Shown piece after piece: positions 1 to 8,943 of a stretch of 64,000 nt of DNA. The position numbers were made by a program, and so were the translations under genes. The DNA comes from Variovorax sp. PAMC 28711 (lineage in GTDB: Bacteria > Pseudomonadota > Gammaproteobacteria > Burkholderiales > Burkholderiaceae_C). The number at the start of each line of letters is the position of its first letter. The stretch's first letter is position 1. Location of the stretch: NCBI RefSeq assembly GCF_001577265.1, contig NZ_CP014517.1, forward strand, positions 1,975,001 through 2,039,000, in the 5' to 3' direction. The notes under the pieces are model-generated. The model made no database searches and was not told the DNA's origin. It saw only the letters and a list, made by a program, of their open reading frames with translations.

Positions 1-659
1 ATGGCGCTGACCATGTTGGTCAACTCGCGAATGCCGACGCGATCCTGCATCTGGTAGAGCGCGTCGGCACGGGGCACGCCGGCCGACACGTCGCGCAGCA
101 CGCGCGTGAATTCCTGCCTGAGCGCGCCGGGCGGTCCCTTGGCCAGCGTCAGGCGAATGGCACCGGTCAGGTTTTGTCCCGACTCGATGCCGAGGACGAG
201 AAAGTCCAGAAAGTTGGGCAGCTCGCGCACCAGGCGACGGCTGCGGGCCTTGCGGATTTCGTTGAGCCGGAGATCGGGCAGAAAGAACCCCAGCGCGCCG
301 GCGATCAACAGGAACACCGGATCGATGCGTCCGAGCATCCCGAGCGCCAGCCCGAGGGCCATCGACGCGAGCAGGCCGGCGATCACCTTGAGCCCCATGA
401 ATTGCTCGACCGTGAAGAGATAGTGCAAGCCGCTGAGCACCAGCCGGCGCTGCAGGCTGACGCGATACGCCTGCGGAAAAAGGTGCGCCGTGCGTGCCGC
501 GGCCCAACCGACCAGCGGCCAGATTCGGCGCAGCGACGAGGGCAGCGGATCCATGTAGTCGCGCTGCTCCTTGGGAACGCTCGTGAACTCGAGGTACAGC
601 AGCACGATGAAAAGCGCCACGGCCAATCCGACGGTTCCGAGAATCAGCGCGGGGATCAT
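1..659 (-). CDS. tadC: TadC-like Flp pilus inner-membrane protein (partial, runs off the left edge)
   Basis: The reading frame opens with an ATG at 659 that overlaps the stop of tadB (ATGA) and stays open to base 1, giving about 219 residues. The C-terminus lies outside the window. An N-terminal hydrophobic helix (ALILGTVGLAVALFIVLLYL) is followed by a basic stretch, two further membrane helices and the region with ELPNFLDFLVLGIESG. That last pattern is typical of the T2SS-F (GspF) domain of TadC. TadB and TadC are the paired inner-membrane platform proteins on which the TadA ATPase acts in Tad/Flp pilus assembly. The identification rests on the domain pattern and on its position directly after tadB. 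Confidence 0.88.
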   Translation of the reverse strand, partial: MIPALILGTVGLAVALFIVLLYLEFTSVPKEQRDYMDPLPSSLRRIWPLVGWAAARTAHLFPQAYRVSLQRRLVLSGLHYLFTVEQFMGLKVIAGLLASMALGLALGMLGRIDPVFLLIAGALGFFLPDLRLNEIRKARSRRLVRELPNFLDFLVLGIESGQNLTGAIRLTLAKGPPGALRQEFTRVLRDVSAGVPRADALYQMQDRVGIRELTNMVSA

Positions 660-1489
660 ATGTCGATGCTCATGATTTTCTTGATGACGCGAAAGCCGAT
701 GAAGACCCAGACGCACACCGCGAGAAACACACCCCAGCCCAGCAGCGTGCTGAACATCGGCCCCATGGCCGCGGGGTCGAGCTGGTGCAGCATGTAGAGC
801 ATGAAGAACGGCAGGCCCGCCATCACCAGCGCCTGCATGCGCCCTTGCGCGGTCAAGGCCAGCACCTTCTTTTCCATGTTCTGACGCTCGCGCACCGAAC
901 GCGCGAGCCCATCGAGCGACTCCGAAAGGTTGCCACCGCTTTCGCGCGCGATCTTGATGGCCGCCACCACCATTTCCATCTCGGCCGTCTTCACGCGGTG
1001 CGCGAGGTGATCGAGTGCCAGGTCCATGTCGATGCCGACGCGAATCTCGCGCAGGGTCAGTTCGATCTCGCGGCGCAGGGGCAAGGGCCCGTCGCGCCCC
1101 ACTGAATCCATGGCGCCCATCAGGCTGCCGCCGGCACGGATGGCACCGGCCATCATGGCCAGCACATCAGGGATCTGGCTGTCGATCAGCGCTTGCAGGC
1201 GGTTGCGTTGTCGCGCGTAGTACTTGCCCGGGAGCACCAGGCCTGCGACGGCGAGCAGGAAGCACCACAGCAGACTGCCCAGAAAGACCCAGGCGCCGGC
1301 CACGACGGCGATCGCGATCAGGCCCTGCACCAGCCACCGGTTCTTGAACATGCCGGCGAACAGTGCACTCTGGCCCCGTTCATTGCCAGGGTCGGGAGCG
1401 TTCCGCCCGGCCACCCACTGGCTGGCGCCGAGGTAGGCCAGCGTGCCGACGCTCATCGCCACCACCAGGATGATGAGCAGGTCAAGCAC
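656..1489 (-). CDS. tadB: TadB-like Flp pilus inner-membrane platform protein
   Basis: The protein has 277 residues and belongs to the T2SS-F family. I place the start at the GTG at 1489, which overlaps the tadA stop. A longer frame extends upstream, but that part only overlaps the end of tadA in another frame. The order is an N-terminal membrane helix (LDLLIILVVAMSVGTLAYLG), a hydrophobic hairpin near residues 65-100, a cytoplasmic T2SS-F domain (IPDVLAMMAGAIRAGGSL, then GNLSESLDGLARSVRERQ), and a C-terminal hydrophobic segment. It should form the TadA-associated inner-membrane platform together with TadC, whose gene overlaps by ATGA. Confidence 0.9.
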   Translation of the reverse strand: MLDLLIILVVAMSVGTLAYLGASQWVAGRNAPDPGNERGQSALFAGMFKNRWLVQGLIAIAVVAGAWVFLGSLLWCFLLAVAGLVLPGKYYARQRNRLQALIDSQIPDVLAMMAGAIRAGGSLMGAMDSVGRDGPLPLRREIELTLREIRVGIDMDLALDHLAHRVKTAEMEMVVAAIKIARESGGNLSESLDGLARSVRERQNMEKKVLALTAQGRMQALVMAGLPFFMLYMLHQLDPAAMGPMFSTLLGWGVFLAVCVWVFIGFRVIKKIMSIDI

Positions 1490-3278
1490 CCGGAATGCCC
1501 GCCTCGAAAATGGACAGCGCGGGCGTCTGGATGCCCGCCGCGCGCAAGGCCTCGATGAATTCCGGCACCGCGCCGGTGGGCACGAACTCGCCACGGACGC
1601 GTCCGTCCTCGTTGAAGCCGCTCTGCCGGAACACGAAGATATCCTGCATCTGGATCTTGCCGCTCTCGACGCCGGTCAGTTCGGTGATCGCGGTGATCTT
1701 TCGCGTGCCGCACTTGAAGCGGGTCTGCTGCACGATCATGTTGACCGCCGAGGCAATCTGCTCGCGGATGGCCGTCACAGGCAAATCCATGCCGGCCATC
1801 AGGACCATCGTTTCGATCCGGCTGAGCATGTCGCGCGCCGAGTTGGCGTGCGCGGTGGTCAACGAGCCATCGTGGCCCGTGTTCATAGCCTGCAGCATGT
1901 CCAGCGCCTCGCCGCCGCGGCATTCGCCCACCACGATGCGGTCGGGCCGCATGCGCAACGAATTGCGCACCAGCTCGCGAATCGAGACGCCGCCCTTGCC
2001 CTCGCTGTTGGACGGCCGGGCCTCCAGCGACACCAGGTTCGGCTGGTGCAGCCGCAGTTCGGCGGCGTCTTCGATGGTGACGATGCGTTCGGTCTCGGGG
2101 ATGAAGTTCGACAGCACATTCAGCAGCGTCGTCTTGCCCGAGCCCGTGCCGCCCGAAATGATCATGTTCTGCGCCTGCGCCACCGCGAACGACAGGAACT
2201 CCAGCATGGCCGGATTGAGCGATCCGAACTTGAGCAGATCTTCGCCGTACAGCCTGCGCGACGGAAACTTCCGGATCGAAATGCACGGGCCCTTGAGCGC
2301 GAGGGGCGGGATCACCGCGTTCACGCGCGAGCCGTCTTTCAGACGTGCATCGACCATGGGGGAGCTCTCGTCGATCTTTCGCCCCAGTGGGGCCACGATG
2401 CGCTCGATGGCCGAGAGCACCGCCTTGGGCGAAGAAAAGGTCACTTCGCTGCGCGTGATCTGGCCCGCGCGCTCGACGAAGATTTCGTTGTAGGCGTTGA
2501 CCATGATTTCGGTCACGGCTTCGTTCTTCAGCAACGGTTCGAGCGGGCCCAGGCCCACGGCTTCGGCCACCACCTGCGTAGCGAGCTCGTCCGGATCGAT
2601 GTCCGCCGGCAACGAGAGGTCGGCCAGCGTGAGCAGCACCATCGACCGCGTGGCCTTGCGCAGCTCGTCGTCGCTCATGGTGGTGATGTCGGTGCGGCGC
2701 ACGTCCATCAGCGCGATCACGGCATCGTGGACCTGATTGCGCCATGGCTGGTACCGGTCGGCCATGCGCTGCGCAGGCGTGGGCGGTTCAGGGACGCGTG
2801 GGCTCGCGTCCACAGGGCGGGCGGCAACGGCGGCCACGGGGGCGCGTGCGGGCGTTGCTTCGGCGGGTTTCGCCGCAGTCCCGGCGGGCGAATCATCGGC
2901 TGACCGGGGCATCGACGGCGGCGACGGGATCGCCTCGGCGGCAGCGGCGGCGGCACCTCTCACCACATAGATCGAGTAACCGCCGATCTGGATCTCGTCG
3001 CGGGATTCGAGCGGCCCATAGGACTTGATGCGGCGCCCGTTGATGTTGACCCCGACCACCTGGTTGTTCGACATGACGTGGGCACCGTCGTCCCGAAAGA
3101 AGATCTCGGCATGCTGCTTGCCGACCGCCCAACCCTTGATCACGATGTCGCTTGCATCGTCCTTGCCGATGCGAACCGGGCTGGTGTGGAAAACATGTTC
3201 CTCGATGCCGCCTTGCGGCGTGCGAATCACGATGCGCGGCGACGCCGCGGACGCAGCCGCCGGTTGCAGATCGGTCAC
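1482..3278 (-). CDS. tadA: TadA/CpaF secretion ATPase with an N-terminal FHA domain
   Basis: The protein has 598 residues, longer than the roughly 430-480 of a plain CpaF ATPase. The extra part is an N-terminal FHA domain at about residues 15-105 (RIGKDDASDIVIKG, then KQHAEIF, then GVNINGRRI). An Ala/Pro-rich linker covers about 106-170. The rest is a T2SS/T4SS-type ATPase: Walker A GGTGSGKT at 376-383, then the conserved VGECRGGEALDMLQAMNTGH region. The ATPase powers Flp pilus assembly at the inner membrane. FHA domains usually bind phosphothreonine, so the fusion suggests control by Ser/Thr phosphorylation, which is inference. It overlaps both cpaC and tadB. Confidence 0.95.
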   Translation of the reverse strand: MTDLQPAAASAASPRIVIRTPQGGIEEHVFHTSPVRIGKDDASDIVIKGWAVGKQHAEIFFRDDGAHVMSNNQVVGVNINGRRIKSYGPLESRDEIQIGGYSIYVVRGAAAAAAEAIPSPPSMPRSADDSPAGTAAKPAEATPARAPVAAVAARPVDASPRVPEPPTPAQRMADRYQPWRNQVHDAVIALMDVRRTDITTMSDDELRKATRSMVLLTLADLSLPADIDPDELATQVVAEAVGLGPLEPLLKNEAVTEIMVNAYNEIFVERAGQITRSEVTFSSPKAVLSAIERIVAPLGRKIDESSPMVDARLKDGSRVNAVIPPLALKGPCISIRKFPSRRLYGEDLLKFGSLNPAMLEFLSFAVAQAQNMIISGGTGSGKTTLLNVLSNFIPETERIVTIEDAAELRLHQPNLVSLEARPSNSEGKGGVSIRELVRNSLRMRPDRIVVGECRGGEALDMLQAMNTGHDGSLTTAHANSARDMLSRIETMVLMAGMDLPVTAIREQIASAVNMIVQQTRFKCGTRKITAITELTGVESGKIQMQDIFVFRQSGFNEDGRVRGEFVPTGAVPEFIEALRAAGIQTPALSIFEAGIPGA

Positions 3279-4597
3279 CGGATGCCCCCGTCCGCTGGCA
3301 GTGCGCCGGGCGTGCCCTGCGGCGCCTGCTCCTTGATGCGCGACCGCAGGCGATCGATCGCCTCGGTCTGGAGGTTTCTGCCGCGCTCGAGCGACCGCGT
3401 GATCTGGGGGCTCTCGTTCGTGACGACCGCAGGGGTGATGAGCAGCACCAGTTCGGTCCGCTCACCGCCCAGGTTCTTGTTCCTGAACAGGTTTCCCAGC
3501 AGCGGCACGTCGCCGACGCCCGGCACCTGATCGATCTCGTCGTTGACACGCAGCGACGTCAGGCCCGAGACCAGCATCGAGCGGCCATCGACCAGATCGA
3601 GCTCGGTGATGGCCTTGCGCGTCAGAAGGCCCGGCACGCCCAGCACCGTCACGGAGCGATCGATCTGGCTGAGCTCGATGCCGAGCTTGGCGCGGATGTT
3701 GCCTTGCGTGTCGCAGCGCGGTTCGATCTGCAGGCGGATGCCGTAGGGCTTGAACTCGACGGCGATCTGACCCGGACCGCTGGCGATCGGGATGGGCAGT
3801 TCACCGCCTGCCGTGAAATCCGCGGTTCCGCCGCAGCGTGACGTGAGCTGCGGGGTGGCGATGACGTAGGCATCGCCGCGCTGCTCCAGCAGGTTGATGC
3901 GCGAGGTGATGGCCGATGCCAGCCCGATGGTCCAGAGGAACGGATTGACCGTTCGTGCCCTGCCGCCGCGAATCTCGGCACTGGCCGCGACGTCCGCGGC
4001 CGGCCCGTTGATCGCCTGTTGCCACTGGATGCCGAGGTTCTCCAGCGCGCTCTTGCGGATTTCAACGATCTCCGCGTTCATGTAGATCGTGCGCTCCTGA
4101 AGGTTGCCCTCGCCTCCGATGATGGCGACGAACTGTTGCGGGTACGCCTTCTCCAGCGCACTGACTTTCTTGGCCTGCAGTGCGGAAAGATCGGATGCCT
4201 CGAGAAAGATCCGCTCGCCCACCGTCCGTACAGAGACGTTGGGGTCGTTGAAGAAAAGCTGGTGCACCTCGCTGCTGATGCGAGCCATGTTGCTGAGCGT
4301 GACGTAAACGGTCTGGGTGCGCTGCGTCTTGTCCTTGAGCCAGATGGTCAGGCGTGATTCGCCGGCGTCGTTGGCGACCAGCAGCACTTCCCTCGCATTC
4401 AGGGTGGAGGCCGACATCACCTTGCCGTTGCCGATGGCGATTCGCATCACTTCCGAAGGCATCCGGATCGTCTGGGTTTCGCCCACGTACATCCTGAGCG
4501 TGGCGTCCGCCGGGGCGGCCTGGGACAGCGCCGGAAGGGGGCACGCTGCGATGAATGCGGCCATGACAGCCGCGGAGAAAAGGTTGAACCGGATCAT
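3275..4597 (-). CDS. cpaC: Flp pilus outer-membrane secretin, CpaC/RcpA family
   Basis: The protein has 440 residues. I chose the ATG at 4597 because a signal peptide follows at once (hydrophobic core, then ALSQA); a longer frame adds 24 unlikely residues. The N-terminal part resembles the pilus-assembly N domain of CpaC (MYVGETQTIRMP, then IGNGKVMSAS). The C-terminal part is a secretin with the signature VPGVGDVPLLGNLFRNK followed by TELVLLITPAVV. It should form the outer-membrane channel for the Flp pilus. The stop overlaps the tadA start by ATGA. A 92-base gap separates it from cpaB, and I see nothing specific in that gap. Confidence 0.93.
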   Translation of the reverse strand: MIRFNLFSAAVMAAFIAACPLPALSQAAPADATLRMYVGETQTIRMPSEVMRIAIGNGKVMSASTLNAREVLLVANDAGESRLTIWLKDKTQRTQTVYVTLSNMARISSEVHQLFFNDPNVSVRTVGERIFLEASDLSALQAKKVSALEKAYPQQFVAIIGGEGNLQERTIYMNAEIVEIRKSALENLGIQWQQAINGPAADVAASAEIRGGRARTVNPFLWTIGLASAITSRINLLEQRGDAYVIATPQLTSRCGGTADFTAGGELPIPIASGPGQIAVEFKPYGIRLQIEPRCDTQGNIRAKLGIELSQIDRSVTVLGVPGLLTRKAITELDLVDGRSMLVSGLTSLRVNDEIDQVPGVGDVPLLGNLFRNKNLGGERTELVLLITPAVVTNESPQITRSLERGRNLQTEAIDRLRSRIKEQAPQGTPGALPADGGIR

Positions 4598-4689
4598 GAG
4601 TGGAGACAAGGAAAATGTTCGATAAAAGCAGCCGCTGGCTGGCCGGCACGGGCCCATCCGACGACGCACTGGCGACAGAGGCGCTGCGC

Positions 4690-5628
4690 TCAGCGGCCCG
4701 CTGAGAGCACCTCCGGCCCGACGCGTTCGCCGGGGTTGCCAGCCATGCCAGCGCCGATCGCCTGCGTCCCGGGCAGCGGGCTCGACAGCAGGTACCGGGG
4801 CAACAGAACGCCCGGCTGACCCCCGACGTAATGCGCCACGAGGTCACCCTGCGTCCGGTTGGCGCCCGCAGCGCCCATGAGGTCGGCCTGCGTGGTCATG
4901 GGGTAGGTGGAATTCTGTTGGTCCGAGGCGTGCTTGAGCACGGCGCGCAAGGCACCCTGTTCCTGCGCCAGCAGCACGCGTCCCGTGTCGGCGGGCGCGA
5001 TGTCGAGCGTGAGGGTCGAATACGTCCGCTCCACCTCTGCGCCGCCACCGGGGGGAACTTCCCGGCGCGTGATGTTGCCGGTCGCCTTGACGGCAATGTT
5101 CTGCAGGAGCGGGATCACGGCCTTGCCGGACACCTGCCCCGCCAGGGAATCGGTCACGTAGAACAGATCGATGCGGTCGTTCGGCCGGATCATTCCGGAG
5201 ATCGAATTGAGCTCGTCGACCGCAATCGTCAGTGCGCGCATCTTCGTCTGGATCGTGTCGGAGAACGAGGGCTGGGCACCGCTCGAAAGGTAGCCCCACT
5301 GCAGCGGGCGCCCCCTCGGCACGGCGATCTTGAGCGTCTGCCCGACAGCGCGTTCGATGTCCTCGGGAGCGACCCGGTCGGGTGGGACCAGATCGGCCGG
5401 CACCTGCCGTTGCGCGAACGCGTCGATGTCCACGACGTCGCCCAGTCGCAGGTCGGCACGAGGCACCACGACCTCGACAAGTTCGCCCTTGTTGGCGAAC
5501 TCGGCGCGCAACCTGCGCGACATGTCGTCCAGATAGAAATGAACGAGGAATGCAGCCAGCGCGGCCAGGGCGATGGCGCCCAGCAGCATGAGGATGCGCG
5601 ACTTGGCGTTCGAGACGTTGACACTCAT
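4690..5628 (-). CDS. cpaB: Flp pilus assembly protein CpaB/RcpC
   Basis: The protein has 312 residues. A single N-terminal membrane helix (ILMLLGAIALAALAAFLVHF) anchors a periplasmic region. That region begins with an SAF-type domain (VVVPRADLRLGDVVDIDAFAQ) and continues as the RcpC/CpaB domain with MRALTIAVDELNSISGMIRP and NDRIDLFYV. CpaB proteins connect the inner-membrane machine to the secretin. The gene lies between the pilin-like gene and cpaC in the usual Tad order, all on the minus strand. Confidence 0.93.
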   Translation of the reverse strand: MSVNVSNAKSRILMLLGAIALAALAAFLVHFYLDDMSRRLRAEFANKGELVEVVVPRADLRLGDVVDIDAFAQRQVPADLVPPDRVAPEDIERAVGQTLKIAVPRGRPLQWGYLSSGAQPSFSDTIQTKMRALTIAVDELNSISGMIRPNDRIDLFYVTDSLAGQVSGKAVIPLLQNIAVKATGNITRREVPPGGGAEVERTYSTLTLDIAPADTGRVLLAQEQGALRAVLKHASDQQNSTYPMTTQADLMGAAGANRTQGDLVAHYVGGQPGVLLPRYLLSSPLPGTQAIGAGMAGNPGERVGPEVLSAGR

Positions 5629-5661
5629 TGAGAATTCCGATGAACCAGGCGAGCGCTGGTC

Positions 5662-5889
5662 TTATTTCTTGATCGCCGAACCGACAGTGGGACTTCCAAT
5701 GGCATAGGCACTTGCGGAGTGGCTGTCGCGCAGGGCCGACAGCATCAACTCCAGCAGCGAGGGGTTGCCGGTGAACAGGACGAGGCACACGAAGACGGCC
5801 GCAATCGCGTACTCGACCGAGGCCTGACCCTGCTGCAGTCGCCGGACTTTTGCAGCGCAGGGCGTGCGGCTTCCGAACTTGCTTTTCAT
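5662..5889 (-). CDS. Flp-family pilin-like protein (probable minor pilin)
   Basis: The protein has 75 residues. I take the ATG at 5889 as start because it leaves a short basic leader. A Flp-type processing site follows, with Gly21 before QASVEYA: Glu is at +5 and Tyr at +6 of the mature form, as in Flp pilins. The next residues form one hydrophobic helix (AIAAVFVCLVLF). A polar tail of about 30 residues is longer than in the main pilin encoded at 8944-9195. It probably is a minor pilin or pseudopilin. It cannot be told from sequence alone whether it is assembled into the fibre. Confidence 0.75.
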   Translation of the reverse strand: MKSKFGSRTPCAAKVRRLQQGQASVEYAIAAVFVCLVLFTGNPSLLELMLSALRDSHSASAYAIGSPTVGSAIKK

Positions 5890-5926
5890 TCTTGAATCTC
5901 CGGATGGCAGGACGATGACGAAACCG

Positions 5927-6667
5927 TCAGTTCGTGTCGTTCGCAACGATCAGGGTGGCGTCGTCGATGCGCTGGATGTCCATGAGCATCTGGCGCCCCG
6001 CCTTGCCGAAAACGATCTGTCGCTGCTTGCCGGCGTCGATCGTGTCGTCGCGCACGCGCCGCCAGCCGCGCAACAGCATCTGCGCCCGCAGGTAGTACGC
6101 ATTGGTCTCCACCGAGTAGCTGTTGCGCATGCTGGTGGTCACGTTGCTTCCGACCGCCTCCACACTTTCAAGGACCTGAAGCACCACCGTTCCAGGCAGC
6201 CGCGGCATGTCTTTGGCCAGCTTCTCGGGCGCCTGCAGGCGCATCGGCATGAGCGACGACACGAGGACCGAATGGCCGCTGCGCTCAGGCAGCATTTCCA
6301 CGGTGATCAGGCGCTTGTCGACGATGGCCGAGAGCAGCCTTCGCCCCTCATGGGTCACGTCGGACACCACACCGTCTTCGCCCTTGGCGGCAAAGTAGTC
6401 ACGGTAGAACTTCTCGACCGCAGCAAGGTCGTCCGTTTCGATCCGCGAGATCTGCATGGGACTGTCGTTGAATCGCATGTAGGGCGCGATGATCTCGACC
6501 TTGGCGCCGATGGGCATCGGCAACGCGGCCAGAGACGCGTCGCGCTTCGGCGCAGCCGATTGCGCAAGCGCTGGCCCAAGGCCACACACGGCCGCTCCGC
6601 AAGCGACGGCGAGAGCGAAGGCCACGCGCACCGCTGCCTGGCCTGTCGGTCGTTCGCGGCCTTGCAT
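5927..6667 (-). CDS. Secreted protein of the Tad locus, function unknown
   Basis: The protein has 246 residues, counted from the ATG at 6667. A longer frame runs upstream, but that part lies over the tadE-like gene in another frame. An N-terminal signal sequence (VRVAFALAVACGAAVCGLG, then PALAQS) directs it to the periplasm. The mature part begins with MPIGAKVEIIAPYMRFND and contains an alpha/beta region (VEKFYRDYFAAKGEDGVV). I do not recognise a family. Its place among pilin-like genes suggests a pilus accessory role, which is inference. Confidence 0.75.
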   Translation of the reverse strand: MQGRERPTGQAAVRVAFALAVACGAAVCGLGPALAQSAAPKRDASLAALPMPIGAKVEIIAPYMRFNDSPMQISRIETDDLAAVEKFYRDYFAAKGEDGVVSDVTHEGRRLLSAIVDKRLITVEMLPERSGHSVLVSSLMPMRLQAPEKLAKDMPRLPGTVVLQVLESVEAVGSNVTTSMRNSYSVETNAYYLRAQMLLRGWRRVRDDTIDAGKQRQIVFGKAGRQMLMDIQRIDDATLIVANDTN

Positions 6668-6672
6668 GCGGC

Positions 6673-7578
6673 TCACTTGCGCCGATCCGCGGGCAGCCGG
6701 TCTGCATCGACGAAGCCCGGTTTCAGGTTGCTCGACTTGAGCGGCGTGACGATCAAGCCGATCACGTTGCGGATGGTGTCGAGCAGACTGTTGTCGAAGA
6801 TATTGGTGGGCACCAGCGGCTCGACGCGGCGCACCTCGTGCTTGTTGCCGCCGACGTTCCAGGGGTCGCCCATCGCGGCGGCCGTCTCGCTGAAGCTCAC
6901 GAACGGCAGGTAGGTCTGCTGGCCGTCGGACACCGCGGAGATGTTCAACGCGTTGGGGCGCACCACGACATCGGCGCGCCAGATGCCACGGTCTTCGAGG
7001 TCGATGCGTGGACTGCTGCTGATCGCCGATGTCACCGCGCTCAGCGATTCCAGAACCCGCGCGACACCAGTCGAGGTGGTGGTGCCGGCGTCGTACAGGC
7101 GCAGCGTCGGCCGCGCGCCCTGCTCGTTCGTGGCGGCAGTGCGCTCCAGCTCCAGAAGGTTCTTCCGGTTGTAGCCCATCGTGCTGCGCGCGACGTCTGC
7201 ATTGCGAAGGGCAGGTGCCTGGGCGAGCGTGCGCGACTGGATCGCCGGCGCCGCATTGGTGGCGAACACCCGATCGATCATCTCGCGCTGGATCTGGTCC
7301 GGTGCCTTCTGCACCCGCAGGTTGCCGGTCAGCGGCGAGTCGGTGGGCGCTTGCGCAAACCAGACCGTGCGTTCCCACGCCGCATAGCGCGCGCCCGACA
7401 GGGCGAGGTTGCGTGCCGTGCCGTAGCCGTTAAGGGCCCAGCCGAAGACGAACACGGGGATCAGCACCAGCAGCAGGGCCAGCACGATCTCGACCATGGC
7501 CTGACCCTGCTGAAGCGACCAGCCACTGTGACGGGAACCCTGGCCCGCAACTCGACGAAGGCGGCGTGACGGGTTCAA
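6673..7578 (-). CDS. TadE-like pseudopilin
   Basis: The protein has 301 residues. After a basic leader there is a prepilin-like site (QQG before QAMVEI, with Glu at +5) and one hydrophobic helix (VLALLLVLIPVFVFGWAL). This layout is typical of TadE/TadF pseudopilins, although the C-terminal part is longer than in short TadE proteins. The stop lies a few bases before the next gene, and the start overlaps the tadG-like stop by ATGA. The product is probably processed by a prepilin peptidase, whose gene is not in this window, and anchored in the inner membrane with the tail in the periplasm. Confidence 0.8.
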   Translation of the reverse strand: MNPSRRLRRVAGQGSRHSGWSLQQGQAMVEIVLALLLVLIPVFVFGWALNGYGTARNLALSGARYAAWERTVWFAQAPTDSPLTGNLRVQKAPDQIQREMIDRVFATNAAPAIQSRTLAQAPALRNADVARSTMGYNRKNLLELERTAATNEQGARPTLRLYDAGTTTSTGVARVLESLSAVTSAISSSPRIDLEDRGIWRADVVVRPNALNISAVSDGQQTYLPFVSFSETAAAMGDPWNVGGNKHEVRRVEPLVPTNIFDNSLLDTIRNVIGLIVTPLKSSNLKPGFVDADRLPADRRK

Positions 7579-8921
7579 TCGAACGCCTCGAGCGCGAGAA
7601 GCGCGGACGGCGGCAGCGCGGTCAGGCGTGCCTGCCAGTAGGGGCTGAAGAGGCTGGCGTATTCCCCGTTGGCGCTGTAGTAGGCGCTGCGCAAATGCGT
7701 GGCGTCGTTGACGGGCTCGTCCCTGCGGTTGGGGCGCTTGAAGTAGACCTGACTCGCCGCCACCGACACCACATGGTCACGCACCGTGGGCAGCCGGAAG
7801 CTGCTGTCGGCCTGCCCGGTCTGAAGGGCGCGGTCGCTCAACTGCGATTTCAGGTCCCCGCTGTCGTTCAGCGGTTTCCGCACCGCCACCACGATGGCGC
7901 CGGACTGACCGGCGTCGTCGTTCCGGGCCCGGTTCTTCAGATCGAAATAGGGGCGCAGGCCGCTGTAGGTGCTCCCCAGGTTCTGGCGCGCACCGAAAGC
8001 ACGATCGGCGGTGCGGCGGGCCAGGCCGCCGTAAGTCTGGGAGCCGCGATTCGAAGTGCGCGTGCCGGTCTCTGCCCCGCCCCAGGCCACGCCGAGCGGC
8101 CTGGCGAAAGGTATCGGAATGGGCACCTCCAGCCCGTCGAGCCCGGTCCAGGTCTTGTTGTTGTCGCGCATGTTCGTCCCCCCCTTGAACAGGCCGCCCA
8201 ACAGCCATTTGCGTTCCTTGGTGAAGGGGTCACGCGAATCGGTCACGACTTCGCGAAAACGGTTGAGCGAGGTCGATCCACTTTGCAGGCCCGAGTAGCC
8301 GATGAACGCATCGAGGCTCGCGGCCGTGGCGAGCGCCCCGCCGACGCTCGTGTCCCAGCTGGCGCGCGGGTCGTTGGCCTTGACGACATCGCGCAGGTTG
8401 GCCTGGGCATCCAGCACGGTGACCCCGCGCACGATGGTCTGGGACGTGGCCAGGACCCGGATGATGCTTTCCTCGAACACGATGAAAGGCTTCATCAGGG
8501 GGGGCAGCTTGTCGATCAGGCCATCGACGCGCTTGAGCGCGGTGGCCAGCGTCTGCAATGCCTGAAGACCCGGAATCAGTCCGACCACGCGCAGCACGGT
8601 GCCCGAGTTGCTGGCCAGTGAGCCGACCGACTGGGTGAGTGAAATCAGGCTGACGACCTGTCCCACCGCCACATGGTTGGCCACCATGGCACGGTTGGAA
8701 TAGGCCATGTAATTCATGTCGCGTGCGAGCGTGGCCGCTGCCGCGTAAGCCGCGCCGTCGGCGGCGTTCATCGTTTTTTGCTTGGCGTGGCTGGCCTGCT
8801 GGGTGTTGAACACCGCCAGCGTCATCACCGTGAGAAAAATCAGGGAGGCAAGCGCGAGAAAGGTCGCCTGACCTTTCTCGCGTGAGATCCGGCAACGCCA
8901 CTGAAGCCGCAGTTTGTTCAT
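7575..8921 (-). CDS. TadG-like Flp pilus protein
   Basis: The protein has 448 residues from the ATG at 8921; the longer upstream frame reads over the flp gene and is not used. The N-terminus has the TadG pattern: basic residues, then EKGQATFLALASLIFLTVMT as a membrane helix, then an Ala-rich stretch with MNAADGAAYAAAATLARD. The remainder is predicted periplasmic and contains repeated polar segments. TadG-type proteins are minor Tad components at the inner membrane. The gene lies 22 bases after the flp stop and overlaps the tadE-like gene. Confidence 0.8.
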   Translation of the reverse strand: MNKLRLQWRCRISREKGQATFLALASLIFLTVMTLAVFNTQQASHAKQKTMNAADGAAYAAAATLARDMNYMAYSNRAMVANHVAVGQVVSLISLTQSVGSLASNSGTVLRVVGLIPGLQALQTLATALKRVDGLIDKLPPLMKPFIVFEESIIRVLATSQTIVRGVTVLDAQANLRDVVKANDPRASWDTSVGGALATAASLDAFIGYSGLQSGSTSLNRFREVVTDSRDPFTKERKWLLGGLFKGGTNMRDNNKTWTGLDGLEVPIPIPFARPLGVAWGGAETGTRTSNRGSQTYGGLARRTADRAFGARQNLGSTYSGLRPYFDLKNRARNDDAGQSGAIVVAVRKPLNDSGDLKSQLSDRALQTGQADSSFRLPTVRDHVVSVAASQVYFKRPNRRDEPVNDATHLRSAYYSANGEYASLFSPYWQARLTALPPSALLALEAFD

Positions 8922-8943
8922 GGTGCGTTCCGGGGCTGCCAGA

